A program made the translations under genes and the position numbers. Shown here in pieces: positions 40,601 through 49,882 of a stretch of DNA of 64,000 nucleotides (the stretch's first letter is position 1; each line of letters starts with the position of its first letter). The notes beneath the pieces are model-generated. The model ran no database searches and was not told the origin of the DNA. It saw only the letters and a list, made by a program, of their open reading frames with translations. Location: contig VYZB01000079.1 in NCBI GenBank assembly GCA_013397455.1, positions 998,248-1,062,247 of the forward strand. The letters run 5' to 3'. The stretch comes from Crotophaga sulcirostris. Taxonomy: Eukaryota > Chordata > Aves > Cuculiformes > Crotophagidae.

Positions 40601-43600
40601 ATCTGAAAGATAGAAAGAAGAAACACAATTAAGTACAATTTCTCCAGTAGTTCTTCGGCTGTAACACAGGGGTCCATGCAAATGTTTGGAGTCCTCATCT
40701 AGGGACTGACATCCAAAAGGGACTCCATCTAAGGACAGCTGCTTCATCTGTTCGCACAAAGTTCAGAGGGATTTTCTCAATAAATCTAGTCCTTGGTTTT
40801 GGTGCCTAACTCAGAAACTGAAGTCTTTAGAAAACTCATGCTTATGGCGCTTAACTTTGATTTCTGTTGAAAAAACGTTTGTGTTGGTCTATCACATTTT
40901 AAATTTAACCACAGAAATTTTGTGTTTCCTTACTTTCACTCTAGCAAAGCTTTGTGTCTGAGGACTAAATCTATTCAATGCATTTGTTTTCATTGTTATC
41001 AGAAAGCAAAATCAAACTGTATTATACACTCTAGATACATTAAGAAAAGAGATAATTCCTGGCCAACAAATTACAGATACTAATTACACATCCAAACACA
41101 TAAAGCAAGCATGTATTTCTAGAGTTCTGTGGTTATGCATTACTGGTAGAATTTTGAGGGGTGCTGAATTTCTGCTGTTCCTATTGAGATCACTTGGAAT
41201 TGTTAACACTTTGCAGAGCTGAAAATCAGGTCTCTTCTGTTTAAATACCTTGACGTGGAGGTAGGTGACTATATTCTGCTTGCCAAGTTTGCAAATACTG
41301 TCAAAAGTTTTGGTACCTTCAATACATATATCTCCTTATTTCTAAATTAAGGAAAGGTAGGGATGACTACAAAGTCTTCATATCGTTTGGAAATCAGTAA
41401 TATCTTGTGACACTTGTGACACAGTAACTGACACTGGGCAGTCCCAGAACGTTATTACCATACTGGTGAAAACTGCTTTTCTAATGACATACAGTGTCCT
41501 CCTTGCAACTTAACAGTCTAGAAGGAGTTATGACCTTGCAAGGTCATAAATCTAATCCAAGAGGTCACAAGTCAGATGACTCCAAGTAAGTTCTACAGGA
41601 AATGACCATTCCAATGAAACATAGGATGACCGTAAACCCTGGGTAATCTAGGAGCGGTTCAGAGGTCAGCTATTAGTTCAACATTGTAGATCAAATTTTA
41701 AAATCCCTACTCAGTTTATATTCAGCCTTTCCTCACACAAATTTAGTTTTAAAACCAAGTTTGTTAACGAAAAGACTTTCTGATTCAGCCTTATAAAAAT
41801 ACTAAAATTGTAAATGTAGTTGGGTGAAACTGATGTTGCTTTTTTCCCAAAAGGAATGTTTAAGGTGAAGAATTGTGTCCAGTGTGCATGCTTTTGCCTG
41901 TGAGTTGCTTCTGTCCTTAGTTCCTCAGTGACATTTCTGCACAAGCCAGAGAAAATGGCCAGAGATGGATATTATTTTGGAAAACATCTTATGCATTTTG
42001 CTACCCAAGATTAGGATGCAGAACAAAGTATGCCTGCTGAATCCCGTTGACCAATGTGTGTGCCATTTTAGCTTACATACAGCATACGGTAGCCTTAAAC
42101 TTCAGCTAGCAACAATACTCTTAGAAAGAGGTGGAAACCTCCTTCAAAGGAACTTGGACTTAATATGTATTTGTCTTACAGACATTTTGAGCAGCAATCT
42201 CAGGGAAAGGGCTGTCTGAAAACACAGACATCTTCCACCAGTGGCCTAAATGGGTTGGCCAATATTTTTTTCAGTATCCCAGTGAAGTCCCAGGAGATTG
42301 GCAGAGCTTAAAGGGCAGCAGTGCCTGAATTTCATGTGCACCTAACAGTCCTTGGATCAAAGGAATGAAAGCTGTCCCTCCTCAGTCCCACCAGCACAGA
42401 GAAGAATTTTAATGCAAGAGGAGGAGCTGCAAAAGTCGCTGGAGAGGAAAGGAGAGAAGATGAGGATGTTTGGCTCTATCAGTTCTCTTTGCTCCCCAAC
42501 TTCAACTGAACAGGTGATTCTTAGCACTACTGGAGAACCGCCACCAAGCCCTCACATCATCCTGACTGCTTGATGACCATTTCAATGTACTTTCTTTCTG
42601 ATTATGAACATTTTTTATTATATCAGAGCCTGTTACAGTTACAGGAGAACACCAGGAACTTCAGAGATTTTATCTGGGAGGTTCCTTGCAATTTCTCAGA
42701 ACCTTTTTGTCCTGAGAAAGTACTCAGATTTCCACAAGAGTTGTTTACAGCTTCCTCCTTTTTTGCAGAGCATCTGAAATTCCAAATTTTTGTCTGCTCT
42801 GGAGGGTCAGTTTCACTGAGTCATACAGAATTCTTGAAATAGAGATAAACTTATCCTTGTAGGTCAGCAAAAATGTAATGAACCATACCTCAAGAATGTC
42901 TTTGCAAGTGATATTTAGGTTCAGGTTCATGTTCATGTCCAAGCTGTTTGGTAAAATTTCTAAAAATAAGAAAAGCACAGCTATTTCTGTGTTTAAAGCA
43001 GATTGGATATTAATTGATTTTGGTCAGTGATGCAGAAAGGTGTCATCTTTGCCTCCAGAGAATTTAATTGGGACTGGTCTTACAACTGAGCTTTGAACAA
43101 GCATTAGCTCTGACTAAGAGTCAGGTTACTTAGTTTGATTAAGAATGGGTCCATGTTATAAATGCTATTGAATTATGGATAAATATACCATGTAATTAAA
43201 TGAAAGTCCATCTCAACTGATGAATCACACCACTGAAGCTCTCATAGAGGAAATTGGATCCTGGAGTTCTAAACATAAGGAGTTATACAGGGAAAGCTTT
43301 GCAGACAAGAATGTGAGAAAGTAAAAAAGAAAACATTTTTAAAGGGAATGGCTGCTTTTTATATTTCTCATAAATGGTCTATTAGTCTTGTATTGAGTTT
43401 TTCAGTTGTTATTATCCGAACCTGGAAAAGGAAGAAAAACATGGTTGATCTCAACCACAGTCACAAGGTTTATCTGCTTTGCCTGCTAATGCAGCAACAT
43501 CAATAAACAATTCCTGTCTGAACTGCTGTGTCATTAGAAAAATGGGAGAAGAACAAAGTACAAATTAGCAGAAGGCAGTTTGAGAGAAGGAGAGAGATCG

Positions 43601-46600
43601 GAAAACAAAATCTGCAGTCGATTAAAAGCCTTGCATTTAAAGAAATCAATTGGCAGAACATTGCTTGGCCACAAGGATAGTGCAGCCTACCACTCACTGA
43701 TTCTGTGGAAACAACACAGAATTTTGAATCTGGAGAGAGGGGGGTGCTGCTGCAGAAGAGAAACAGCAGCGAGGCGAACAAACAACTCACCCCAACTGCC
43801 AGGAGGGCTCATTGAATAATTCATAAAGAACTAAACAGTTTGATCGCGCATGGGCACTGTATGTTATTGAAGTTGATTAGCTTTTACTCCATGGAGGATA
43901 GCTTGGCTCCGTAAATGGTATGATTAATTTATTTGTTTGTTTTCTGGTCCCTCAGAGCTGTGCCACAAAGTGGCAGGTCAGTGGCACATGCCTGGCACGT
44001 GTTATAACAGCGGTGTTATCTGATGATTAGGGAACCATACAGTTCAAGGGAGGTCATACTATTGATATTCCTGGGACACAATTTCAAACAGGCATCTCTT
44101 ACTTCAGAGCCTTGTAATGCAACAGAACTTTGCAGATATTAACTAAAAACAGATTTAATTTCTTTTAGGGTTTTATTTCACTCTCCATTGGATACCCAAA
44201 AGAAGAAAGATCATACGACAACACAGTCAAAGCCCTCTGATAAGACTGGAAAGTTGCCTAATATTTTCTGAATTATTCAAATTACATTTTTTTTCCCATA
44301 TGCAAATTTATGATTTTGTATGTTGACATCTTCTACAGTGAGACAGCAGAGTGAATTTCACAGTTCTGAAAAACATGTAAACACTAAAACCTTTGGGCAT
44401 CTTTTGATGGAGCAGTTTCAGCATATATGTCCAACCTGAATCTCACTTGTTCTGTACCTGTTTAACTTTTGTCTTAATAACTAAAAACTTTTAAATGTTC
44501 TTCTAAAGCTAACCATTCTGGGGAAATATGTTGCTCAAGTTTTTATTAATTAGACCTAGAATGAATTAGAATTAGACCTTAATGCTGGTTACAAAAGAAG
44601 TGCTATACAACTCCTTGTTTTTTTCTGGTACCAACATGCAATAAGTTCAGCAAGTTTTCATCCATTTATAAGTAGTCCAATGTATTTCTGCATTAAAATA
44701 GCCCTCACCACTGGAGCTGATGAGCCAGCCTTCCTAAATACTCCAAAGCTTAAGTACTGAAGGTGCTATGAAACTGAGTTACCTCTGACTTTAGGGACAG
44801 ACAGATGGAGAAAAAAAAATGACAGGTCTAAGCAATTTTCCATTGTGACCAGTTGTGGTCTGCCTGCCCACATCCCTCCTGGAACAAGAGTGGGCTCCAA
44901 CACCTACAACTCCATTTGCACATGAGCTGAATAACTCCAGACCAGAGGAAACCAAACCCTGCTGATAATCAGGTCCTGCAATTGATTGTAAGCCTGGTGC
45001 TAGAAATGGGTATTTTTGAGCACACCCCACCCCCTTTTGCAGGGCTGCCATGGGGAGGGGCCTGGCCCAGGCACTGTTTCCCAGGGTGGGGGGAACACAG
45101 TTCTTCTGGGCAGGGCTGGGCTGGCTGGGGCAGAAGCAAGAGCCTACACTGTTGTCAGCCCCATTAACTATCCCGATATGCTAGAGTTTTCAGGCCACAG
45201 CAGAGTTTATTTGAGGGGCATAATGCCCTCCACCTCCATGAGGCCAGGGGAAGGATCACCCAAGTGTCACATCTCACAATATAAAACCTAGGTGATTCCT
45301 CCAGCTTAACCACTAAGGGTTTTTTTCCCATCAATTTGTTTAACTTCCAACCAGGAGTGACCAACTGTGGGGCTGAAAATGGAGTTCACTGTATAGGCTT
45401 ATGATGTATGTCAAAAACATAATTCCCTGTACACCTCTCTGCTCAGGAAAAGCCTGAAACTTCCCAATAATTTTACACAGATTGGCTAACCACTGTTGGT
45501 TTGTGCAACCCTTTGACCAAGCAGTGTATGTTTACTTAAAGTGACATTGAAACCTCAGCATCATCACCTTCAATATCCAATTATTTTGCTGTTATTTACT
45601 ATGTCCTACACCATTACTCTGAGTATGTTTCACTCCATACAGAACACACTCCCTCCCCTCAAATTCACTTCCCAAGCAGTTAGCTGTGGGCTGCATTTCT
45701 TTGAAATTAATTTGCACTTTGCGAGTTGGATGCAGAGCAAATTCAGGCTAGTTTATAACAGGCTGCTTTCCACTATAGTATCAGCAACTTTACAAGGTAT
45801 CTCTATAACCTTTCTGTACTATTTATCAACATATGTATCCAATAGAGAGAGTCCTAGCCTGGGAAACTAGTGAGCCCAAGATAAGACACTAAGAGGACTA
45901 AGGTACCATGTCCTCCATCCACTCGTTTCCTTTAACGTTGTTTAGCCAGCCTTTTTCCCAAATGACTCACTGGATAATACGACAGGATGGTAAATTCATA
46001 AACTCTCTGCAGCTTTTAAGAAAATAACTCTTGCAGTTATGGAAATCTGATGCCTCTGTTATCAAAAGGGGAATAATCTGAGCTGAAGCCACCTGATCTG
46101 CCTTTGACTTTACTGGAGCTTACAGGGTGGCGGAAGACTTCAATCGCTTTCAGATCACTGCATGTAGAGTGTTGTTCCTGTCCTAATACTCTGAGCACAC
46201 AGGTGAAACTTAAACCACTGGTGTGCCTTCCTGTACAGAAAGAGAAGTCCCAAGCCAGTATCTCAAAGGGAAAGTCACCAAGGATGTACTGTTGTTTTAT
46301 CAAACCTTATTTTTATTTTTATGAGCCCATTTGCATAATTCATCCCTTTTGACCTTAAAGATGTATTAAAACACAGCAAGAAGAAAACAATCTAATGCTT
46401 TGCTTCCTTTCCCTTAAGGAATTTGTCTTCATCATAACCCAGGTTGGTTTTAGGACCCTATGTAAATACCATTACAGCAGTATCATTCCTATATATGCTT
46501 ATTTGTACACCCACATATACATGCATAACTAATCAACTTCTCTTTCTGTTCTAATCAGTTTTTTCTCTGATGCTAATTTAATCTTGTCCACTGCATATTA

Positions 46601-47170
46601 ACTATTAAGTCAGGGAACACACTGAATGAAAGGACTGCCTTGGATAAACAGTAATTCCTAAACAGCATCTCTGACTTTTAATGATGCAAAATGAAGTTAA
46701 CAGAGAATAACTCAGATTTCTACAGCGATGCTGTCCGACGATGCTGTCATTTCACTCTTGTCCTGCCTAGGAAGGCAGTGTTTCAGACTCAAAACAAATA
46801 TCCAGCATATCTCAATCCACCTAACTATTTCCTTCTCTCTTACTTTTCTTTGGTTCAGAAAAATAATTTTTTTTTTAAGGATGTATGAAGCTGTACATCC
46901 TATGATATGTCTTTGGGAGGAAGCTGAGCTATAAAGCTGTGTATTGCAGGGAATAAGAAGCATTTATATACACTGACTAACGCAGATTACTCATAAAAAT
47001 CCAATCTAAAATAAAGATATTGACATACAGACCTGATTTCTACCCCCTTTCCCCTTGCCAAACTTAGGAAAAATTGTTTCATGAATTGAATTATTTTGCT
47101 TACCTGCTTCCCCGTGGCCAGAAATAAAATATTCCAAGAACACAATCAGCATGATGCCTTTATGGTGCAT
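4470..47170 (-). CDS. NTN4: Netrin-4 (complete gene, ten coding exons, minus strand)
   Basis: Secreted laminin-related basement-membrane protein. The family binds laminin gamma chains and disrupts laminin polymerisation, with roles in axon, vessel and epithelial development. Coding segments, in transcript order, are 47170-47104, 40602-40061, 29616-29353, 16160-16034, 15490-15302, 7589-7376, 7131-6995, 6064-5996, 5230-5060 and 4606-4470. All junctions are GT-AG. Their phases fit exactly, giving 1917 bases: 638 residues plus TAA. Human netrin-4 has 628 residues (recalled). Domain order: signal peptide about 1-22, laminin N-terminal domain about 30-268, three laminin-type EGF modules about 270-465, an acidic Trp-containing linker about 468-513 and an NTR/C345C domain about 515-638. 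Recognition rests on near-identical stretches such as FKSPRPAAMVLERSQDYG, ILSAHDKGTH and YPESWTNRGCTCPILNPG. Potential N-glycosylation sites include NST, NCT, NAT and NES. No frame damage was seen. Confidence 0.97.
5060..5230 (-). CDS. NTN4: NTN4 coding exon 9: NTR domain core
   Basis: Residues about 537-593. It reads VIKARILSAHDKGTHAEVVV, then VKKVLKSGKVKI and RSIYPESWTNRGCTCPILNP. It is one of the best conserved parts of netrin-4. The acceptor is TTTCTGGCAG and the donor GTAAGG. Basic residues are frequent, as in NTR domains that bind heparan sulfate or matrix. NRS is a possible glycosylation site. Confidence 0.97.
5996..6064 (-). CDS. NTN4: NTN4 coding exon 8: start of NTR (C345C) domain
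   Basis: A 69-base exon, residues about 514-536, too short to stand out as an open frame. It reads EKCVCKEKVLGSVADFCQMK then YAY. CxC...FC is the conserved beginning of the netrin module. The acceptor is CCCGTGCTAG and the donor GTAAGT, phase 1 on both sides. The first codon is GAA (Glu), where the human protein, as I recall it, has Gly before KC. Confidence 0.93.
6995..7131 (-). CDS. NTN4: NTN4 coding exon 7: linker between EGF modules and NTR domain
   Basis: Residues about 468-513, 137 bases. It reads YDNKPFFNIPIGGRIPDL, then TNESEEEWKWNDHEQGFSAL, ending RHP. The family-typical EWxWxDxxQGFSAL block fixes the identity. The acceptor is GTCCCCCAG. The donor GTACAG is off-consensus. There are no cysteines. 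NES is a possible glycosylation site. Confidence 0.94.
7376..7589 (-). CDS. NTN4: NTN4 coding exon 6: laminin-type EGF module 3
   Basis: Residues about 397-467. It reads CACQPTGSVNATFSRSW, CHPKTGFCYCKPGVAG, CDRCLMGYWDFGENGCRPC and ends DQHTGNCFNG. It has an NAT glycosylation site. The acceptor is TTTCTGTGTAG and the donor GTAAAG, a weaker site than its neighbours. The exon ends in phase 2, and its GG joins the C of exon 7. The module is the least conserved of the three compared with the human sequence I recall, but it keeps its cysteines. Confidence 0.95.
7590..15301. other. NTN4 intron 5
   Basis: About 7.7 kb between exons 5 and 6. It holds short open frames only, none with a recognisable domain, and no clear transposon. 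Short alternating-purine runs such as TGTGTGTGTGCATGTGCATC near 11381-11400 are the only simple repeats noticed. Confidence 0.7.
15302..15490 (-). CDS. NTN4: NTN4 coding exon 5: laminin-type EGF module 2
   Basis: Residues about 334-396. It starts CRCHNHADSCHFDLSVW and continues through GGVCDNCKHNTEGHRCQRC to KPGYYRDRGKS and ends EVCK. All eight cysteines expected for a laminin EGF module can be placed. The acceptor is TTTCCCACCAG and the donor GTAAGT, with phase 1 on both sides. The first codon is completed by an A from exon 4. This exon sits only 543 bases from exon 4, the two being the closest in the 5' half of the gene. Confidence 0.96.
16034..16160 (-). CDS. NTN4: NTN4 coding exon 4: laminin-type EGF module 1
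   Basis: Residues about 292-333, 42 codons plus one base. It reads VHRKCVCRHNTAGDHCEKC, then APLYNDQPW and GKTGAPNEC. The cysteine spacing (CxCxHNTxGxxCxxC) is the classic laminin EGF pattern. The acceptor is TTTTCCCAACAG and the donor GTAAGT. The frame is obscured by a longer overlapping open frame on the same strand that reads into the introns. Confidence 0.96.
21544..21730 (+). mobile_element. Short non-autonomous hAT-like DNA transposon, copy 1
   Basis: 187 bases bounded by imperfect terminal inverted repeats: CAGGGGTGTCAAACTCA at the left, and a right end GAGTTTGACAGCCTTG. It is flanked by a perfect 8-base target-site duplication GTTTAGTT (21536-21543 and 21731-21738). The CAGGGGTGTCAAA ends and the 8-base duplication are typical of the hAT/Charlie superfamily. 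The GC-rich interior has no transposase, so movement would have needed an enzyme supplied elsewhere. Confidence 0.88.
29353..29616 (-). CDS. NTN4: NTN4 coding exon 3: end of laminin N domain and start of EGF module 1
   Basis: Residues about 204-291, phase 0 at both ends. The acceptor is GTCTTTCAG before GTGATT and the donor is GTG then GTAAGT. The exon contains the domain-closing LKLTNLRLLLLKRQDCPC stretch and FAHYAIYDLIIRGSCFCNGH, where CFCNGHAEEC opens the first laminin-type EGF module. The exon begins with a GTG (Val) codon completing the VPCTRGEV motif begun in exon 2. Confidence 0.96.
30098..30282 (+). mobile_element. Short non-autonomous hAT-like DNA transposon, copy 2
   Basis: 185 bases, clearly related to the copy at 21544-21730 over its whole length and in the same orientation. 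Shared interior blocks include ATGCCCAGCGCTGGCAG and ACAAGGAGCTC. The ends are CAGGGATGTCAAACTCA and CTTTGACACCCCTG. The flanking 8-mers CACTAAAG (30090-30097) and CCCTAAGG (30283-30290) match at six of eight positions, consistent with a decayed target-site duplication. No coding capacity of its own. Confidence 0.87.
38735..38870 (+). repeat. MIR-like ancient SINE fragment
   Basis: The stretch CTTTCCCCATCTGTGAAATAG, followed about 50 bases later by ATTAAATGGATCTTGCAAAG and TGCTTCCAGG, resembles the MIR core and its 3' part (TTTCCTCATCTGTAAAATG ... ATTAAATG ... AAAGTGCTT). The match is diverged, as expected for a mammal-bird-age element. Boundaries are approximate. Confidence 0.6.
40061..40602 (-). 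CDS. NTN4: NTN4 coding exon 2: most of the laminin N-terminal domain
   Basis: Residues about 23-203. The acceptor is TCTTTCAG before ATCCC and the donor is GAG then GTAAGC. Recognisable blocks are RSCNPPVGNLATGR, TTCGQNSTELYCFY, the CTKCNA turn, WWQSAQGVHREEI, FKSPRPAAMVLERSQDYG and YKYFSVNCTATFG, ending in VPCTRGE. This is the netrin-4/laminin-beta version of domain VI and not the netrin-1 to netrin-3 (laminin-gamma-like) version. The flanking open frame reads into intron on both sides, so the extra residues there are not protein. Confidence 0.97.
40603..47103. other. NTN4 intron 1
   Basis: About 6.5 kb. No transposon or gene was recognised. A short GC-rich, G-run-rich patch lies at about 45010-45145. 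A TAAT-rich stretch near 43800-43960 looks like a possible non-coding regulatory element, but this is only an impression. Confidence 0.65.
47104..47170 (-). CDS. NTN4: NTN4 coding exon 1: start codon and signal peptide
   Basis: The ATG at 47170 (context GACAGCC-ATG-C) opens 22 codons reading MHHKGIMLIVFLEYFISGHG followed by EA, then one G before the donor GTAAGC. This is a basic start followed by a hydrophobic core (IMLIVFLEYFI) and a small-residue end, as in a signal peptide. The leftover G joins exon 2 to make GAT (Asp), so the phase fits. The start was chosen because it is the first ATG upstream of the donor in this frame and gives the expected secretion signal. The exon is not GC-rich, and a pyrimidine run ending in AG lies just upstream (about 47180-47205), so a non-coding first exon further right is plausible. 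Confidence 0.85.
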
Positions 47171-47350
47171 GGCTGTCAGTAAAATATCTGTCCTCAGCGA
47201 AGCAAAAAAAGAGATGCAGTAATCTACAGGTTTGGAGCTTGCATGGCTTTTCTGTATTTTCTTTTTTTTTCTTTCTGCTCACCTTCCTCTCAGGGTAGGG
47301 GTCAAGGCTGCTGCCTCATTCTTCTTGCTCTCATTTGGGTCCAGAGGTGG

Positions 47351-47380
47351 GTTTTGTTTTGTTTTGTTTTGTTTTGTTTT
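47351..47380 (+). repeat. (GTTTT)6 pentanucleotide microsatellite
   Basis: Six perfect GTTTT units, just outside the NTN4 start exon and at the left edge of the CpG-rich block. Confidence 0.95.
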
Positions 47381-47449
47381 CAGGGCTCAGATGCCTTCTG
47401 GGTGTCACCCGTACATTGCTGCCAATAAATAAATAACTAACCAGGGTTT

Positions 47450-48300
47450 TCGGTGTCCTCACTCCTCTCCATGGAGCAGCCCGGGGCCGCTCACATCCTT
47501 GGCGCAGCCCCTCGGATGCGGCGCCGAGAGCTCCGCTTCGTCCGGTCCCTTCGCGGATGCTATTTCGAAACTTTCATTTCTGGTCCTTGCTTTTGGGTTT
47601 GTTTTTTGTTTGGTTTTTTTTTTTTGCTTGATTGTTGTTTTTTTTTTTTTTTTTGTGGAGCTTCGGTTTTGGCTGTGCCTGGCTTCCCCCTGGCAATCCT
47701 TCCCTCCCCTGCTGGTGGGGTGCGGGCAGCCTGAGCCCCGCTTTGTTAAGCCTGCCCCAATACCTTCTTTCCCTTTGCTCCCAGCAGCAGAGGGGTCACA
47801 GGGAGAGCGGAGTTGGCTTTTCTCCCTGAAAGATGATGAGAAGCAAGTGCTTTCCTGGCTCTTCTCTCTTTTTTATTTTGGTTTATTTTATTTTATTTCC
47901 CTCCTCCCTCCGCTGTCACGGAAGCCGCTTCTCCCCCACCTCCAAGGGATTTGCTTCGCGCAGCGAGCGCCAGGGGCTCGGAGTGGAAAACCAACCCCAC
48001 GGCAGCTGGGGGGGCCAGGGCAGCCCCCCTGCCGCCCCCGGGCCAGGAGTGGGGGCTGCGGGTGCCGGGGCTGCGCGGGGTGCCGTGCCCAGCGTCCTGC
48101 AGGGCAGGGGAAAAGGGGGAGCTGGAGGGGGTGGAGGAGCCTCCCTCCCTCCCGCTACACGGGGGCTCCTTCCCTCCCGAGGGCTGCTGAGTTATCGCCG
48201 AGTTTTATCTCTGCCTCCCTTGCAGCCTCTAGCGCATCTCCCAGTCCCGGCTGGGCAGTGCCCCTCTCCGGTCCTGCAAAGAGGATTATTATAACATGTG
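47450..48300. promoter_or_regulatory. CpG-rich island, likely NTN4 promoter region
   Basis: CpG dinucleotides and GC content rise sharply here compared with the AT-rich surroundings, most clearly at 47490-47570 and 47950-48190. The block begins about 280 bases upstream of the NTN4 start codon in transcript direction, and about 3.4 kb upstream of the UROC1 start. It is the only island-like segment in the window, so it is the natural candidate for the NTN4 transcription start and could serve both divergent genes. It is interrupted by T tracts at 47614-47625 and 47638-47654. Confidence 0.65.
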
Positions 48301-48329
48301 ATCTTCTTCCTGTGTTTTATATGTGCGCC

Positions 48330-48367
48330 TTTTTTTTTTCTTTTTTTTTTTTTTTTTTTTTTTTTTT
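48330..48367 (+). repeat. Long T tract
   Basis: Thirty-seven T with a single C at 48340. It lies at the boundary between the CpG-rich block and the TG array. Such a stiff, nucleosome-poor tract next to a promoter may help keep the region open (inference). It could instead be the A tail of an inserted sequence read on the other strand, but no retrocopy body is visible beside it. Confidence 0.9.
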
Positions 48368-48482
48368 GGTAGGGAGGAGGATGGGTCGGTTCCGCACCTC
48401 CTCGTCTGCTGGGCTGGTCCTTGCGGCGCTCAGATGCAGGCGTCGTGTTGCAGCCCTGTCACCTTCTCTTCCAGGAGCCGGA

Positions 48483-49331
48483 GTGTGTGTGTGTGTGTGT
48501 GTGTGTGTGTATCTCTGTGTGTGTGCTTGTGTGTGCCCGTGCATGTGTGTGCATGTGCATTTTTGTGTGTGCATGTGTGTATGTTTGTGTGTTCGTGTGT
48601 GTTCTTACATGTGTGTGTTTTTATGTGCGTGTGTGTGGCTTTGTGTGTGTGTGCTCGTGTGCGTGTTTGTGCATTTGTGTGGGTGCATGTGCATGTGTGT
48701 TTGTGCATGTGTCCACATATGCGTGTGTGCACACCTGTGTGTGCCTGCGTGTGCCCATGTGTGTGTGTTTATTCATGTGTGTGTGCAGGTGCATTTGTGT
48801 GTGTGTGCATGTGTGTTTGTGCATGTGCATGTGTTCATATGTGCGTGTGTGCACACCTGTGTGTGCCCGTGTACGTGTGTTTATGCATGTGTGTATGCAG
48901 GTGCATTTGTGTGCGTGTGCATGTGTGTTTGTGCATGTGCCTGTGTCCATATGAGTGTGTGTGTGCACCTGTGTGTGCACCCATGTGTGTACCCATGTGT
49001 GTGCCCATGTGCGTGTATGTGCATGTCTGTGCATGTGTGTGTCTGTGTGCGCAGGTGCATTTGTGTGCGTGTGCATGTGTGTTTGTGCATGTGCCTGTGT
49101 CCATATGAGTGTGTGTGTGCCCATGTGTGTGTACGTGCGTGTCTGTGCATACGTGTGCCTGTGTCCACACGTGCATTTGTGTGCGTGCGCGTGGTTGTGC
49201 ATGTGTACATGTCCATATGTGTGTGTGTGTGCCCGTGTGTGTGCCCGTGTGGGTGCCTCTGTGTGTGTGCATGTATGTGCCTCTGTGTGTGTGTGTGCGT
49301 GTGTCCCGCGTGTGTGTGCAGGGTGTGCTGT
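48483..49331 (+). repeat. Complex TG-rich (GT/GC alternating) repeat array, about 850 bp
   Basis: The array starts with a pure GT run (48483-48510) and continues as interrupted TGTG/TGCATG/CCCATG/TGCACC sequence with strictly skewed strands (top strand T+G, few A). Higher-order units recur. The motif CAGGTGCATTTGTGTG appears at 48786, 48898 and 49052, each followed by a similar 60-80 base segment ending in CCATATG or CATATG variants. The alternating purine-pyrimidine pattern is prone to Z-DNA. Because it has almost no stop codons it creates many long false open frames on both strands (Cys-Val/Met on top, His-Thr on bottom). Confidence 0.95.
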
Positions 49332-49590
49332 CCCTGCAGCACCCTCTGCCAGCCTGCCTGGCACATGGCACCCACCCTGCACCCAGCCGGGCACCCACCA
49401 GGCAGCCTTGGGCTTTGGTTTAGGTTTGTCTTGCACCGTGTACAAACGGATTTCTTCCCATCACCCCAGACACGAGCTGGGACAAGCCAGGCAGCCAGGG
49501 GACTTGTGACTTCCCAGAGAAGCTGGGGTGTCTGCTCGGCACCGCTGACCCACATGCCTGTCCCAGCCAACACATCAGGCACGACCCTGA

Positions 49591-49882
49591 ATCATTGAAT
49601 CACAGAATCATAGAATTGCTTGGTTGGAAAAGATCTTCAAGACATCGAGTCCAACCGTACCTGTCCACTACTAAACCAGATCCCTGAGAAACTCCTATAC
49701 CTGTCTTTTAAACACCTCTGGGGATGCTGACTCAACCACCTCCCTGGGCAGCTGTGTCAGTGCCTGACCACCCTCTTGGTGAAGAAATTTTTCCTGATTT
49801 CCTGAATCTGAACCTGCCCTGGTGCAACCTGAGGCCGTTTCCTCTCATCCTGTCACCTGTCACTTGGGAGAAGAGACCAATC
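49591..49882 (-). mobile_element. CR1 LINE 3' end (5'-truncated)
   Basis: On the plus strand it begins with three octamer-like units ATCATTGA ATCACAGA ATCATAGA, followed by TTGGAAAAGATCTTCAAGA and GAGTCCAACC, and later TTGGTGAAGAAATTTTTCCT and TTGGGAGAAGAGACC. This is the reverse complement of the CR1 3'UTR, whose 3' terminus carries the repeated ATTCTATG octamer. It sits between the TG array and UROC1. The right-hand boundary is approximate. Confidence 0.93.

Noticed and set aside
47499..49598. 699-codon plus-strand frame and several His-Thr minus-strand frames
   Set aside because: They arise from T tracts and the TG array, which lack stop codons; low complexity and no homology expected.
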